64,000 bases of DNA from Desulfosarcina alkanivorans (GCF_009688945.1 NZ_AP021874.1:6448001-6512000); one strand, 5' to 3'. Shown: positions 17,724 through 26,814, counted from the first letter of the stretch. Notes: generated from the sequence alone by a model not told the origin. A program made the numbers and translations.

Positions 17724-18680
17724 TTATGGGCGTCTGACCGCCGCCAGCGCCTTTTCCAGTTCGGGAAGAATCTCGAACAGGTCCCCCACGGCAAAATAGT
17801 CGCAATTGGCCATGATGGCGGCATTCTCGTCAGTGTTGATGGCGATGATGGTTTTTGCCGTTTTCATGCCGGCAACGTGCTGGATGGAGCCGGAGATGCC
17901 CGCGGCCAGGTATACCTTGGGGTTTACCTTGACCCCGGTCTGGCCCACCTGCATGGCATAGGGCACCCAGCCGTTGTCCACGGCCACCCGTGAGGCGCCC
18001 ACGGAGGCGTTGTTGATGTGCCCGGCGCAGGCAATGAGCAGGTTGAAGTTCTCGGCGTTTTTCAGGCCCCGACCGCCGGAGATGATGACGTCCGATTCGG
18101 CCAGGTACTGGGTGCCGCTGCTGTCGGTGCGGGTTTCGATTACCCGGTAGCCGGGATCCGGATTCCCTTCGAAGGCGAAATCGATGATTTCTGCCGTCAC
18201 CTGACATTGCAGGGGCGCGACGGCATTAACGCCCATGCCGTAGATGAAATGGCTGCCGGTCAGGGCGATGGTGGCCATGGTCTTGCCCGAATACTGGGAG
18301 GTCTTGACCCGGCGGCCGTCCAGGTCGAGTTCGATACAGTCCATGACCAGGGCCGCGTCCAGCCGGGCGGCGATCCGCGGCAACAGTTCACGACCCGCAG
18401 GGCTGGTGAGGCCCACCAGGCTGGAGATCTCAAATTGCTCCATGGCAGCGACGACCGCGGCGGCCCGGATGGCCGGGTCCCAGCGGCGGCTGCCGGTGGT
18501 GATGTTGACGATACGGGTCACCCCAAAGGCTTCCAGCGCCCTTCGGGCGTCGCCGGCCGAAGCATCCACCACCAGGGCGATGAGCTGCCGGTTTTTTCCA
18601 CGTGCGGCCGTTGCCAGTCCGAAATTGGCTTCTTTGACCCGGCCGTCCTTGAATTCGATGAGCAGTCCGATAGGGTTCAT
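17724..18680 (-). CDS. etfA: Electron transfer flavoprotein alpha subunit (first pair)
   Basis: 318-residue FAD-binding ETF subunit. The C-terminal domain carries SGGRGLKNAENF, GASRVAVDNGWVPYAMQVGQTG and GISGSIQHVAGM, then AINTDENA, which together bind FAD. Electrons come from acyl-CoA or amine dehydrogenases and go to a membrane quinone reductase. It begins 2 bp after etfB. A second pair at 48637-50545 shares the motifs, so this one probably serves a different dehydrogenase. Confidence 0.95.
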   Translation of the reverse strand: MNPIGLLIEFKDGRVKEANFGLATAARGKNRQLIALVVDASAGDARRALEAFGVTRIVNITTGSRRWDPAIRAAAVVAAMEQFEISSLVGLTSPAGRELLPRIAARLDAALVMDCIELDLDGRRVKTSQYSGKTMATIALTGSHFIYGMGVNAVAPLQCQVTAEIIDFAFEGNPDPGYRVIETRTDSSGTQYLAESDVIISGGRGLKNAENFNLLIACAGHINNASVGASRVAVDNGWVPYAMQVGQTGVKVNPKVYLAAGISGSIQHVAGMKTAKTIIAINTDENAAIMANCDYFAVGDLFEILPELEKALAAVRRP

Positions 18681-18682
18681 GG

Positions 18683-19450
18683 TCAGATCACCTTGGCTTC
18701 GTTTTTCAAAATGTCCACAATTCTGGCGGCAACCTCGGCAGCGCTGCCCGTGAGTGCCCGGGGCGTGCGCTGTTCCACGGCCGGCACCAGCTCTTCGACC
18801 TTTACGCCGGCATCCGGCGGGTCAATGGCCAGATCCGAGAGGGCGATATGCCTGACCGGTTTTTTCCGGGATTTCACAATCTCCGGGAATGTCGGGTAAT
18901 TGGGTGTGTTCAACCCTTTGCCGGCACCCAGAACACAGGGCATGGTCATGCGGATGACATCAATGGTGCCCGGTTCCCGCTCGCATTCCACCTCCAGATC
19001 ATTTTCACCTGCCGCCACCTTGACCACGTTGGTGGCCACGGGCATGCCCAGGCGGGCGGCCACCCGGAAATGGGTCTGCATGCCCTCGCTGTCGATGGAC
19101 TCCTTACCGGTGAAAATAATCCGGGGCCGGCCATCGGTTCGGATGGCGGCAGCCAGGGCACGGGAGGTAAAGATGCTGTCGTGGGGCTGATCGGTTTCGA
19201 TCAGGATGCCGCGATCCGCGCCCATGGCCATGGCCGAGCGCAGGGTGTTTTCCGCAGCCGGTTTGCCCAGGCATACGGCCACGATCTCGGCATCGGGAAA
19301 CGATGCCCGGATCGTGGCGGCTTCGGTGAGGGCGTGTTCGTCATAGGGGTTGACGAGGAAGGTGATCTTTTCGTTGATACGGTTCGTGCCCTCGACGGTG
19401 ATGGTGGCCGCCGAATCGGGAACGTGCTTGACGCAAACATAAATGTTCAT
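18683..19450 (-). CDS. etfB: Electron transfer flavoprotein beta subunit (first pair)
   Basis: 255 residues with the family N-terminus MNIYVCVKHVPDSAATITVEG, NPYDEHALTEA near 36 and a nucleotide-binding CVLGAGKGLNTPNYPT segment. It binds AMP or FAD and completes the ETF heterodimer with the following etfA. First gene of the etfB-etfA-DUF294-exonuclease operon. Copy A of the dispersed palindromic element lies directly upstream, where the promoter should be. Confidence 0.95.
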   Translation of the reverse strand: MNIYVCVKHVPDSAATITVEGTNRINEKITFLVNPYDEHALTEAATIRASFPDAEIVAVCLGKPAAENTLRSAMAMGADRGILIETDQPHDSIFTSRALAAAIRTDGRPRIIFTGKESIDSEGMQTHFRVAARLGMPVATNVVKVAAGENDLEVECEREPGTIDVIRMTMPCVLGAGKGLNTPNYPTFPEIVKSRKKPVRHIALSDLAIDPPDAGVKVEELVPAVEQRTPRALTGSAAEVAARIVDILKNEAKVI

Positions 19451-19470
19451 GTTATTTCCCGTTCAATCCT

Positions 19471-19590
19471 GAACGGCATCTTGCGGTCCATATCTGCGTT
19501 CCCGGGTGATCGAAATCCTCAACCTAGCGCTGCTGCGCCACCGGTTCCGATAACCCTGCGGCCTTGATCTGAACCACCATCCACCATTAA
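19471..19590 (+). repeat. Dispersed palindromic element, copy A
   Basis: Begins AACGGCATCTTGCGGTCC, contains CTAGCGCTGCTGCGCC at the centre and CCTGCGGCCTTGATCTG toward the end. Outer arms GGGTGATCGAA and TTCCGATAACCC pair. One of six copies in the window; this one lies between etfB (minus) and the terminator of the 19749 gene. Confidence 0.75.
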
Positions 19591-19667
19591 GGACCGAACC
19601 TTCCTTTTTAGATTGATAGAAACCCTTCATTCAAAATTTAAAAATAATAATTCAACTTGCCAGTTGC

Positions 19668-19700
19668 AAAAAAAACGGGCCTGCACACGCAGGCCCGTTT
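19668..19700 (-). terminator. Rho-independent terminator of the 19749-21086 gene
   Basis: Perfect 12-bp stem (19673-19684 with 19689-19700, core ACGGGCCTGC/GCAGGCCCGT) and ACAC loop. On the minus strand it is followed by a run of eight T. It lies about 50 bp beyond the stop codon. Confidence 0.92.
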
Positions 19701-19748
19701 CCAATTGGCAAGAACCCATCCGTCTTTCAAGCACGGATGCCACCGGCT

Positions 19749-21086
19749 TTATCCGTTGACCGAAAAGCTGGAGTTATAGTTGATCTCGCGCTTGCGGGAA
19801 AAGAAACCCACATCCAGGGTGCGTCCGGTGTATTTCATCTTGAACTGGAAGGGCTCCTTGTCGTGGTCCAGCCCCTTTTCACAGGCATCGATCAGCTCGG
19901 CCATCATGGCGCCGACCACCGGAGCGTTCTTGTACTGGTTGCCGCTGGTTCCCACGGCCATGTAGAAGCCGCCCAGGTCGGATTTATCGTAGACCGGGAT
20001 CCAGTCGTCGGAAATGTCGTAGAGGTCACACACGCCCTTGGGCTGGTTAGGCACTTTCAGTGTGGGAATTCGGCGCGCGAGCCGGTAGCACTGGGCCTTC
20101 CACTGTTCTTCGGTGAGTTCGTTGTCGCGGCCGTGACCCCCCTTTCCGGCGTAGAATTCGTCCGGATCCACATGTTCCTTGGGATCGCATTCCGGGTCTT
20201 CGGAACCGATCAGGATAAGGTTGCCGGATTCCGGGCGGATGTAGCAGCCGATGTCGCCGTCGCTCTGATGGTAGCCATCGTTCAGGTAATCGTAACCCTC
20301 GGGTGAGGGGCAGTACATGACCTCGTGGCGCAGGGCTTTGGTTTTGATGTTGCAGCCTTCCCAGACCCCCGGGGCCATCTGGTTGATCTTGAATGAATGG
20401 GGGCCGGCACAGTTGACCACCACGGGAGCGTCGATTTCGGTGCCGTCGGCCAGGGTGATTCCCTGGACCTTGCCTTCGGCGGCACGGATTTTGACCACTT
20501 CGGCGTTGAACATGAACTCGGCACCCTTGGCCTCGGCGGCCCGCATGATGTTGTGGGCCGACAGGGCCGGATCGTTGACATAACCGCCTTCGGGGCAGAA
20601 GAGCCCCCCTTCCAGCATGTTGGTGGGATCTTCCCAGAAAGCCGGGTCTTCGGGACGCTTCACCGGCCAGAATTCGTGCATGTCCATCACCGGAACCATC
20701 TCCAGGATCTCTTCGTTGGTCAGTTCCTTGTACTGGACGCCCACGGCATCATAGTGCTTCTTCACGTTCTGCCACTTATGCCCCTGGGATTTGATCAGCA
20801 GGGAGCCGGTGTTCATATACTTGGCCAGGCCTTTTTCGTCATCCACATGATCCAGGTAGTCTTCCCAGTTCAGCCAGTATTTAAAACCCTCGTAGGCAAA
20901 GGCCACGCCGTCTTCGGTGGAGTAGTGGGCCCGTACGATGGCGCAGGAACCGGCCGTGGAGCCTTCTCCGGCATCGGGCAGCTTGTCCACGCTCATGGTC
21001 TTGTAGCCCATCTTTGAAAGCTCGTAGGCAATGGGGGCGCCAATAACGCCCGCCCCGATGATGATGGCGTCATACTTTTTGGTCAT
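19749..21086 (-). CDS. FAD-dependent amine oxidoreductase (DAO family, sarcosine/dimethylglycine type)
   Basis: 445 residues. An N-terminal dinucleotide fold (IIIGAGVIGAPIAYELSKMG), GEGSTAGSCAIVRAHYS near the flavin, CAGPHSFKINQ in mid-protein and GTSGNQYKNAPVVG near the end place it with sarcosine oxidase beta/glycine oxidase-like enzymes. Start at 21086 with GGAGG 5 bp upstream. It is a single-gene unit closed by a strong terminator. It probably demethylates or deaminates an N-methyl amino acid; the acceptor may be ETF, as O2 is unlikely in this host. Substrate unproven. Confidence 0.82.
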   Translation of the reverse strand: MTKKYDAIIIGAGVIGAPIAYELSKMGYKTMSVDKLPDAGEGSTAGSCAIVRAHYSTEDGVAFAYEGFKYWLNWEDYLDHVDDEKGLAKYMNTGSLLIKSQGHKWQNVKKHYDAVGVQYKELTNEEILEMVPVMDMHEFWPVKRPEDPAFWEDPTNMLEGGLFCPEGGYVNDPALSAHNIMRAAEAKGAEFMFNAEVVKIRAAEGKVQGITLADGTEIDAPVVVNCAGPHSFKINQMAPGVWEGCNIKTKALRHEVMYCPSPEGYDYLNDGYHQSDGDIGCYIRPESGNLILIGSEDPECDPKEHVDPDEFYAGKGGHGRDNELTEEQWKAQCYRLARRIPTLKVPNQPKGVCDLYDISDDWIPVYDKSDLGGFYMAVGTSGNQYKNAPVVGAMMAELIDACEKGLDHDKEPFQFKMKYTGRTLDVGFFSRKREINYNSSFSVNG

Positions 21087-21156
21087 GATTTCCTCCGTCA
21101 AGTGCTGTGCGTAAATGTTTGGTCTGAATCCATACAACAATTCGGACAAATGACAT

Positions 21157-21205
21157 AAGCAAAATAAACGCCGGAAATTAGATAAATCCTATTTAATTTA
21201 GGATT
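21157..21205 (-). promoter_or_regulatory. Sigma-54-like promoter plus inverted repeat before the 19749-21086 gene
   Basis: On the minus strand GGC at 21172-21170 and TTGCT at 21162-21158 give the GG-N10-GC spacing of sigma-54 promoters. Just upstream is AATCCTA-N7-TAGGATT (21185-21205), a perfect inverted repeat. Two sigma-54 activators are encoded at 28-31 kb. From here to 21402 no gene is seen. Confidence 0.45.
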
Positions 21206-21402
21206 CTTTTGAAGCGCTGATATCAACAATAAAATCAATTTGTTGCGCTGGTGGCGAGTTCAGCCGGTGGTGACGGGGCCGGCGTGCGGTACCGAGGATG
21301 CAAAAAAAAGCATCCGAAAGGCAAGGAATTTTTCTATTTTCAGCAAAAAAATTTTCTTTTTTGCCGGTATGCCCCTGTCGTGTCCGGTTTTGCCAGGCAG
21401 GC

Positions 21403-21431
21403 GGCTGAAACGGAGAACGCCCGTTTCAGCC
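21403..21431 (-). terminator. 11-bp-stem hairpin after soxG
   Basis: GGCTGAAACGG (21403-21413) pairs perfectly with CCGTTTCAGCC (21421-21431) across a 7-nt loop, about 47 bp beyond the soxG stop. No strong T-run follows on the minus strand. Likely the end structure of the sox transcript. Confidence 0.5.
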
Positions 21432-21477
21432 CCTGTTTCCATCGCATGGTTTCGTCTCTTTTCCGAGTGTCCGGCGG

Positions 21478-22119
21478 CTATCCCTGAAGGCCCTGAATCC
21501 AGGCCGAAAATCGATTTTCACCGGCCGGCCGCAAGCCGAATTCCGCACCGGCTTCCATCACCGCGTGAAGCATGCTGTCGCCGTACCCCCGGCTGCAGGT
21601 CAGCAGGATCCCGCCGGCACCGTCAGCCGTTTTCTCCAGGGTGACGATCTGGCAGGGAACATGGCAGAGGGGGCCCTGGAGGAGAAAAGGTGCCTCCATG
21701 GCGGGGTCCAGAAAATCCAGGTTGGTCAGTTTTTCGGCGACCAGAAAGGCCTGGCGGCCGAACAGGGCCAGAAAAACCGTGGATTCGCTGACGTCGGTGT
21801 AGCCCGGGAAATCGGGCATGGCCGGCGCCGCCGCCCCCAGATGATAGATCGAGGCCTGGGTGCGGTTCATGCGGTTGACCAGTGTATCGTTGGCCAGGGT
21901 GCATCTGCCCGGGGTTTCCGGCACGGCCAGGTCGCAGGGCCGCTGCTCGCCGACCCGGCTGTCCTGCAGGTCCCAACGGGTCTTGTGGGCCAGGTCCACC
22001 AGCCAGGGACCCTGACCCTCGTCGTCGTATTCCAGTGCCACCGTCCAGTTGTCGCGCACCTCGGCCTTGAGGGGGCTGGCCTTGAACCTGACCGGTGATT
22101 CTCTTTTTATATTACTCAT
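21478..22119 (-). CDS. soxG: Sarcosine oxidase gamma subunit-like protein
   Basis: 213 residues, matching the small SoxG subunit, which has a GcvT/aminomethyltransferase-like fold and packs against SoxA. Segments RMNRTQASIYHLGAAAP and LLTCSRGYGDSMLHAVMEAG are visible; no cofactor motif. Start at 22119 has GAGG upstream; the frame is open to 22284, but that part lies in repeat copy B. It completes the B-D-A-G order. The repeat separates it from soxA, an unusual break in an otherwise tight operon. Confidence 0.75.
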   Translation of the reverse strand: MSNIKRESPVRFKASPLKAEVRDNWTVALEYDDEGQGPWLVDLAHKTRWDLQDSRVGEQRPCDLAVPETPGRCTLANDTLVNRMNRTQASIYHLGAAAPAMPDFPGYTDVSESTVFLALFGRQAFLVAEKLTNLDFLDPAMEAPFLLQGPLCHVPCQIVTLEKTADGAGGILLTCSRGYGDSMLHAVMEAGAEFGLRPAGENRFSAWIQGLQG

Positions 22120-22174
22120 TGTCGTTACCTCATTCCTTTGACAGGATTTTCCGGTATTCAATTTGTGTTCATCC

Positions 22175-22295
22175 GGAAATGGTAGATTGGGGTTCAGGCC
22201 AAGGCCGCAGCATTTTTGCAACCACAGGCGCAGCAGCGCTACGTCGAGGATTGCTAAATGGGAGAACGCCGGCCTGGGCCCCAAGATGCCGTTCC
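22175..22295 (-). repeat. Dispersed palindromic element, copy B (inside sox operon)
   Basis: Same element in reverse orientation: GGAACGGCATCTTGGGGCC, central CGACGTAGCGCTGCTGCG and GCTGCGGCCTTGGCC when read on the minus strand. It fills the gap between soxA and soxG, so it would be part of the polycistronic mRNA. Confidence 0.85.
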
Positions 22296-22300
22296 GCAGC

Positions 22301-25216
22301 CTAACTCTTCATGCGTTCGCCGGTCGGATCGTAAAACGGTGTATCGATCACCCTTGCGTACAGCCGCACCCCGTTGCACTCATCTTCAAAGATTTCCAGC
22401 CGGGTGCCCTTGTCGGCCAGCTGGGATTCCACCAGGGCCATGCCCACCGCTTCACCGGTGGAGAAGCTCTTGCGCATGGTGGCCACGTAGCCGCGCACCC
22501 GGTTGTCGACGATCAGGGCGCCGTCGCGGGCGGGGCGATTGTCGTCTTCCATGCGGATGCCCACCAGCTTGAGCCGGCCGGTATTCTTTTCGGCCTGGCG
22601 CAGGGCCACGGCACCGACGGTTTTGGCGTCGCTTTTTTTGCGGTCCCACAGAAAGCCCAGGCCCAGGTCCAGCAGGTTGGTGCGCTGCTCGGATTCGGAG
22701 CCGAGAATGACGTGGCACTTCTCCATGCGCAGCACGTTCTGGGCTTCCACGCCGAAGTTTTGGATGCCGAATTCTTCGCCGGCAGCCTTGAGCAGGTCCC
22801 AGACCGCCTGCATATAGGAGGACGGCACGTGCAGTTCGTAGGACAGTTCGCCCACGAAGCCCAGGCGCATGGCGCGCACGGGGATGACGTCGTTGATCGA
22901 GAACTCCTGGTACCCGGAAAAGGGCAGGGCTTCGTTGGAGACGTCAATGTCGACCACCTTGGCCAATACCTTTCGGGAATTGGGCCCGGAGAGGTTGATC
23001 ACGCCCATGGCGTCGGTCAGATTGACCAGGTTGAAATCCCAGCCGTCGAAACGGGTGTGGTAGCGGAACCACTCCACGGTCTGCCCGGCCCTGCCGGTGG
23101 ACGTGGTGAAGTAGTAGTCGTTTTCAGCCAGCTTGACCACCACGCCGTCGTCGATGACGCAGCCGTCGTCGTTGCACATGGCCGAGTATTTGATACGGTC
23201 ATTTTTGACTTTGCTCATGTCCGACACGTAGACCCGCTGCAGGGCCTTGAGGGCATCGGGCCCGTGGATGCGGAACTTGCCCAGGGTCGACCCGTCCAGC
23301 ATTCCCACATTGTTGCGCACGTTGAGAATCTCTTCCTTGCAGTCAAAATCCTCGGAAAAGTAGCGCGCCCGCTGCCAGACGCCGATGTTGCGGAAGATGC
23401 CGCCGTCGGCGATCTGGTCGTAGTGCATCGGGGTGCGTTTGAACATGTGGTGGTTATAGCCGGCATAGGTGGCCAGGAACGTGGGCACCAATGGCGGCCT
23501 TACCGTGGTGGGCACGGGGGTGTTGATGGACGCCGTGTATTTGGCCACGAACAGCGGCAGGTTATGGCCCGGGATGCCGCCCTGGCCCGGCCCCAGTCCC
23601 ACGCCGGCAAAGCGCTTGACCAGTTCGGGCACGTCGAATCCCTTGTCGATGGCCTGCTTGACCGATTTGACGGTGGCATCCTCGTCGAAACAGATGAAGC
23701 TTTTTCTTCCCTTGACCGGGGCGGTGACCAGCTTGCAGCCCCGTTCCGCGCCGGGCAGGCTTGCAGCGGCAGTTTCGGCTTCACTGACGGCCGTGGCCAT
23801 GTCGGCGCCGGCTGCCGCCGCCGCCCTGAGTCCGGCCAGGCGGCCCGAGGCCTCGATGGCGCCGGGATGGTTGATGCCGGTCAGGCGGCCGGCGGGAAAC
23901 ATTTTTTCCGGCAGTTCGGTGGGCAGGAAGTAGCCGGTGAGGCTGTCGTAACCCATCTTGGCCTGGGCCAGGATGAAGGGGCCGGTCACCGGGGTGAGGC
24001 CGGCGGAGGCCACCAGCAGGTCGCAGCTGAATTCCCGTGTCACGGTTCCCTCCACGGTGGAGAGAGAGGCTTTCTCAACGTGTTTGCCGCCGTGGGCCTT
24101 GGTCGCCACCCAGCCTTTGAGGACCGGAATCTTGCGCTCGGCCAGGGCCAGCATCAGTTCGGGGTTCTGGCCGTCTTCACGGATGTCGGCCACGCAGTTG
24201 ATCTTCAGGCCCAGGTCGAACAGGTCGATGGCCGCTTCCAGGCCCAGGTCGTGCCCGACGGAAAAGACCGCTTCGCTGCCCGGCAGCAGGCCGTAGCTGC
24301 GGGCCATGCGATGGGCGCAGCCCACCTGCATGACACCGGGGCGTTCGTTGTTGTCGAAGAGCAGCGGCCGTTCGATGCACCCGGTGGCTACGACGACGCT
24401 TTCCGAGCGGATTTCGATGTAGCGCTCGGTGAAGGCGTCACCGGCCTTGCCGACCTGGAAGGCGGTAATCAGGTTGTTGTTGTAGGCGCCGACCATAGCG
24501 GTGTGGGTGAACACCCGGATGTTGGCGGTCTGTTCCACCCGGCGGGCCAGTTGGCGTGCGCGCTCGTGAAGCGGTGTGCCGTCTTCGGTGGTGGTGACCC
24601 GGTAGTCGAAGCAGCCGCCCAGGTGGGGGCGGGCCTCCAGCAGGACCACGCGCTGGCCGGATTCGGCGGCGGCCAGGGCGGCGGCCAGGCCGGCGGCACC
24701 ACCGCCGATGACGGTGGTCTCCGCTTTCATGTAGCGTTCATCATAGCGCCCCTGCATCTCATAGTCGGCGGAGATGACGCCCAGGCCGGCGGCCTTTCGG
24801 ATCTGCTTCATGGCCACCGGCCAGATGGCGGCAGGCTTGTGCATGGTTTTGTAATAGAACCCGGCGGGCATCATCCAGTCCAGCTTGTCGATGAATGCCA
24901 TCCAGTCAAAGTTTGCCGAACCGACCACATTCTGGGCCTTGACGGCCATGCCGTCTTCGAGCAGGGTATTTTCCGTACGCACGTTGGGCACGCCGTTGAC
25001 GTCCATGCAGGTGTTGCTGCATTCGCCGTCCAGGCTGTAAAGCCCGCGGGGGCGATGATATTTCAAACTGCGTGCAAAGACCCGGACGCCGTTGGCGAAA
25101 AGGGCCGTTGCAACCGTATCTCCGGCAACCCCCTGGTAGGTTTTCCCCTGATAGGTCAGGGACAGCTTTTCCGAGGGATCGATGCGGAGCGTGGGCAATT
25201 GGTTAAGCCTGTTCAT
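22301..25216 (-). CDS. soxA: Sarcosine oxidase alpha subunit-like protein (FAD/NAD plus GcvT domains)
   Basis: 971 residues, normal for SoxA. Order: a Fer2_4-like N-terminal region (20-110), a dinucleotide fold (VIGGGAAGLAAALAAAESG near 167), a second nucleotide domain (about 280-430), and a GcvT-like tetrahydrofolate domain (about 580-970, with NNVGMLDGSTLGKF and GFVGELSYELHVP). In the heterotetramer it accepts the methyl carbon and makes methylene-THF. The N-terminal region has only GECSNTC, too few cysteines for a normal 2Fe-2S cluster. Overlaps soxD by 4 bp. Confidence 0.9.
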   Translation of the reverse strand: MNRLNQLPTLRIDPSEKLSLTYQGKTYQGVAGDTVATALFANGVRVFARSLKYHRPRGLYSLDGECSNTCMDVNGVPNVRTENTLLEDGMAVKAQNVVGSANFDWMAFIDKLDWMMPAGFYYKTMHKPAAIWPVAMKQIRKAAGLGVISADYEMQGRYDERYMKAETTVIGGGAAGLAAALAAAESGQRVVLLEARPHLGGCFDYRVTTTEDGTPLHERARQLARRVEQTANIRVFTHTAMVGAYNNNLITAFQVGKAGDAFTERYIEIRSESVVVATGCIERPLLFDNNERPGVMQVGCAHRMARSYGLLPGSEAVFSVGHDLGLEAAIDLFDLGLKINCVADIREDGQNPELMLALAERKIPVLKGWVATKAHGGKHVEKASLSTVEGTVTREFSCDLLVASAGLTPVTGPFILAQAKMGYDSLTGYFLPTELPEKMFPAGRLTGINHPGAIEASGRLAGLRAAAAAGADMATAVSEAETAAASLPGAERGCKLVTAPVKGRKSFICFDEDATVKSVKQAIDKGFDVPELVKRFAGVGLGPGQGGIPGHNLPLFVAKYTASINTPVPTTVRPPLVPTFLATYAGYNHHMFKRTPMHYDQIADGGIFRNIGVWQRARYFSEDFDCKEEILNVRNNVGMLDGSTLGKFRIHGPDALKALQRVYVSDMSKVKNDRIKYSAMCNDDGCVIDDGVVVKLAENDYYFTTSTGRAGQTVEWFRYHTRFDGWDFNLVNLTDAMGVINLSGPNSRKVLAKVVDIDVSNEALPFSGYQEFSINDVIPVRAMRLGFVGELSYELHVPSSYMQAVWDLLKAAGEEFGIQNFGVEAQNVLRMEKCHVILGSESEQRTNLLDLGLGFLWDRKKSDAKTVGAVALRQAEKNTGRLKLVGIRMEDDNRPARDGALIVDNRVRGYVATMRKSFSTGEAVGMALVESQLADKGTRLEIFEDECNGVRLYARVIDTPFYDPTGERMKS

Positions 25217-25473
25217 TTGCTCGCCTCCGGTTGTTCCACTTCGAGGTTTTTGGTTGTGTCACGCCAGGTGGTGAACCAGGATCCGCATCCATCGCGGTGG
25301 AACCACCATTCTTTCTGGACGCCGGCCGTGCACTTGTTCATATGGACGTAGTCGCACCAGGCAGCAGGGGTCAGTCCCGCTTCGTCCGGGCGCGGTCCCT
25401 TGTCTTCTCCCCCATATCGGAATTCGTATCCGTTGCGTTTGCCGCAGACGGGGCAGGTGAGCGTCAAAGCCAT
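25213..25473 (-). CDS. soxD: Sarcosine oxidase delta subunit-like zinc protein
   Basis: 86 residues. CPVCG near residue 7, then a cysteine in WCDYVH and HRDGCGSWF give a Cys/His zinc site as in SoxD. WWFHRDGCGSWFTTWRDT is the characteristic C-terminal segment. It overlaps soxA by 4 bp and follows soxB by 13 bp, so subunits are made together. Confidence 0.92.
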   Translation of the reverse strand: MALTLTCPVCGKRNGYEFRYGGEDKGPRPDEAGLTPAAWCDYVHMNKCTAGVQKEWWFHRDGCGSWFTTWRDTTKNLEVEQPEASK

Positions 25474-25486
25474 GATATCGTCTCCT

Positions 25487-26710
25487 TTAATTGTCCGGTG
25501 TATAACTGACCAGGGCCGCAGTTTCGCCCATCAGTTCGTGGTTTTCGTAGCGGCGAAGGTTGAACGGCTTGAGCATGTCCGGGCAGTTGCCGGTGGCCAT
25601 GAATGCGGCCATGTGTTTGCCGACGGCGCTGCAGGATTTGAAGCCGAAATAGCCCCAGCCGCAGTCCATGTAGAAACCGTCGACGGGGTCGTTTCCGTCC
25701 ATGATGGGCGCCATGTCCGGGGTCATGTCGGCCAGGCCGCCCCAGATGCGCATGAAGCGGACGCCGCGCAGGCAGGGCAGCCAGTCGGACAGGGCCTCGG
25801 CCTGGTGCTTGATGTAGTGGGCCGTGTTCTGGGTGGTGTAGTTGGGCCACTGGTCCATGTGGGCGCCGGTGGCGATTTCACCTTTGAGGGTCTGGTTGGC
25901 GTAGCAGTGGTAGGCGCCGGATGAGACCACGTGGTCGAGCAGCGGCTTCAGCGGCTGGGTGACCATGGCCTGAATGGTCAGCACGCTGATGGGCAGCTTG
26001 ATGCCCAGCATGTGGTAGATCAGGCCGGCGCTGTAGCCGCCGGCGGAGACCAGCACCCGGTTGGTGTTGATCCGGCCGCGGGAGGTGCCCACGCCGGTGA
26101 CCTTGCCGCCTTCGGTGTGTATGGCGGTGGCTTCGGTGTGCTGGTGGATGTGCACGCCGTGTTTGGCGCAGCCTTTGGCCAGGCCCCATACCACGGCGTC
26201 GTGTCGCACGATGCCGCCGGGGGGATGAAACATGGCCCCGTGGATGGGAAAGGTGATGTCTTCGGAGATGTTCAGGGCCGGCACCAGTTCCTTGGCTTCC
26301 TTGGCGTCGATGAGATGGCTCTCGACACCGTGGAACTGGGCCGTGGCGATGGTCATGCGGGCCGCCTTCATGGCCGCTTCGCTGTGCATCAGGTTCAGGT
26401 TGCCGCAGTTGTTGAACATCAGGTTGAAATCCAGCTCTTTGGTGAGCACCGGCCACAGGTCCAGCGCTTCCTTGTATAGCGGGACGTTGTACTGCGTGCG
26501 CTGGTTGGCGCGAACGATCGCCGTGTTGCGCCCGGCACCGCCGAATCCGATGTAGCGTTTTTCAATGACGGCCACATCCGTGATGCCGTGCTCTTTGGCC
26601 AGGTAGTAGGCTGTGGCCAGGCCGTGAAGGCCGCCGCCGATGATCACCGCATCGTAGCTGGACTTCAGTCTGGGTTTGTTGCCCCACAGGGGCTTGGATT
26701 TCCAGAACAT
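25487..26710 (-). CDS. soxB: Sarcosine oxidase beta subunit-like flavoprotein
   Basis: 407-residue catalytic subunit with VIIGGGLHGLATAYYLAKEHG (22-42) for FAD and GGAGRNTAIVRAN near 57-69. GGIVRHDAVVWG contains His170, in the place of the histidine that carries covalent FMN in heterotetrameric sarcosine oxidase, so the two-flavin design seems kept. First gene of soxBDAG. Known homologues pass electrons to O2; an anaerobe would need another acceptor, such as ETF. Sarcosine or a related N-methyl amino acid is the expected substrate. Confidence 0.9.
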   Translation of the reverse strand: MFWKSKPLWGNKPRLKSSYDAVIIGGGLHGLATAYYLAKEHGITDVAVIEKRYIGFGGAGRNTAIVRANQRTQYNVPLYKEALDLWPVLTKELDFNLMFNNCGNLNLMHSEAAMKAARMTIATAQFHGVESHLIDAKEAKELVPALNISEDITFPIHGAMFHPPGGIVRHDAVVWGLAKGCAKHGVHIHQHTEATAIHTEGGKVTGVGTSRGRINTNRVLVSAGGYSAGLIYHMLGIKLPISVLTIQAMVTQPLKPLLDHVVSSGAYHCYANQTLKGEIATGAHMDQWPNYTTQNTAHYIKHQAEALSDWLPCLRGVRFMRIWGGLADMTPDMAPIMDGNDPVDGFYMDCGWGYFGFKSCSAVGKHMAAFMATGNCPDMLKPFNLRRYENHELMGETAALVSYTPDN

Positions 26711-26784
26711 ACGCTCTCCCTACATGGTTATAAGATAAAAAATGCGTGGGTGAAGGTGACTCCATAAATTTTCAGTTGTGACGG

Positions 26785-26814
26785 ATGGTATCTGAATGAA
26801 ATAAAAGCTGTCAA
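26785..26814 (-). promoter_or_regulatory. Candidate promoter of the sox operon
   Basis: Minus strand: TTGACA (26814-26809), an 18-bp spacer, TACCAT (26790-26785), about 75 bp before soxB. Confidence 0.45.

Noticed and set aside
21294..21320. GGATGC-A-rich-GCATCC hairpin as a terminator for soxG
   Set aside because: The T-run on the minus strand would lie in the loop, not after the stem; the 11-bp stem at 21403-21431 is nearer and stronger.
22163..25351. 1062-codon plus-strand open frame opposite soxA
   Set aside because: Its translation is low-complexity His/Gly/Val-rich with no domain; it mirrors the strong codon bias of soxA and soxD on the other strand.
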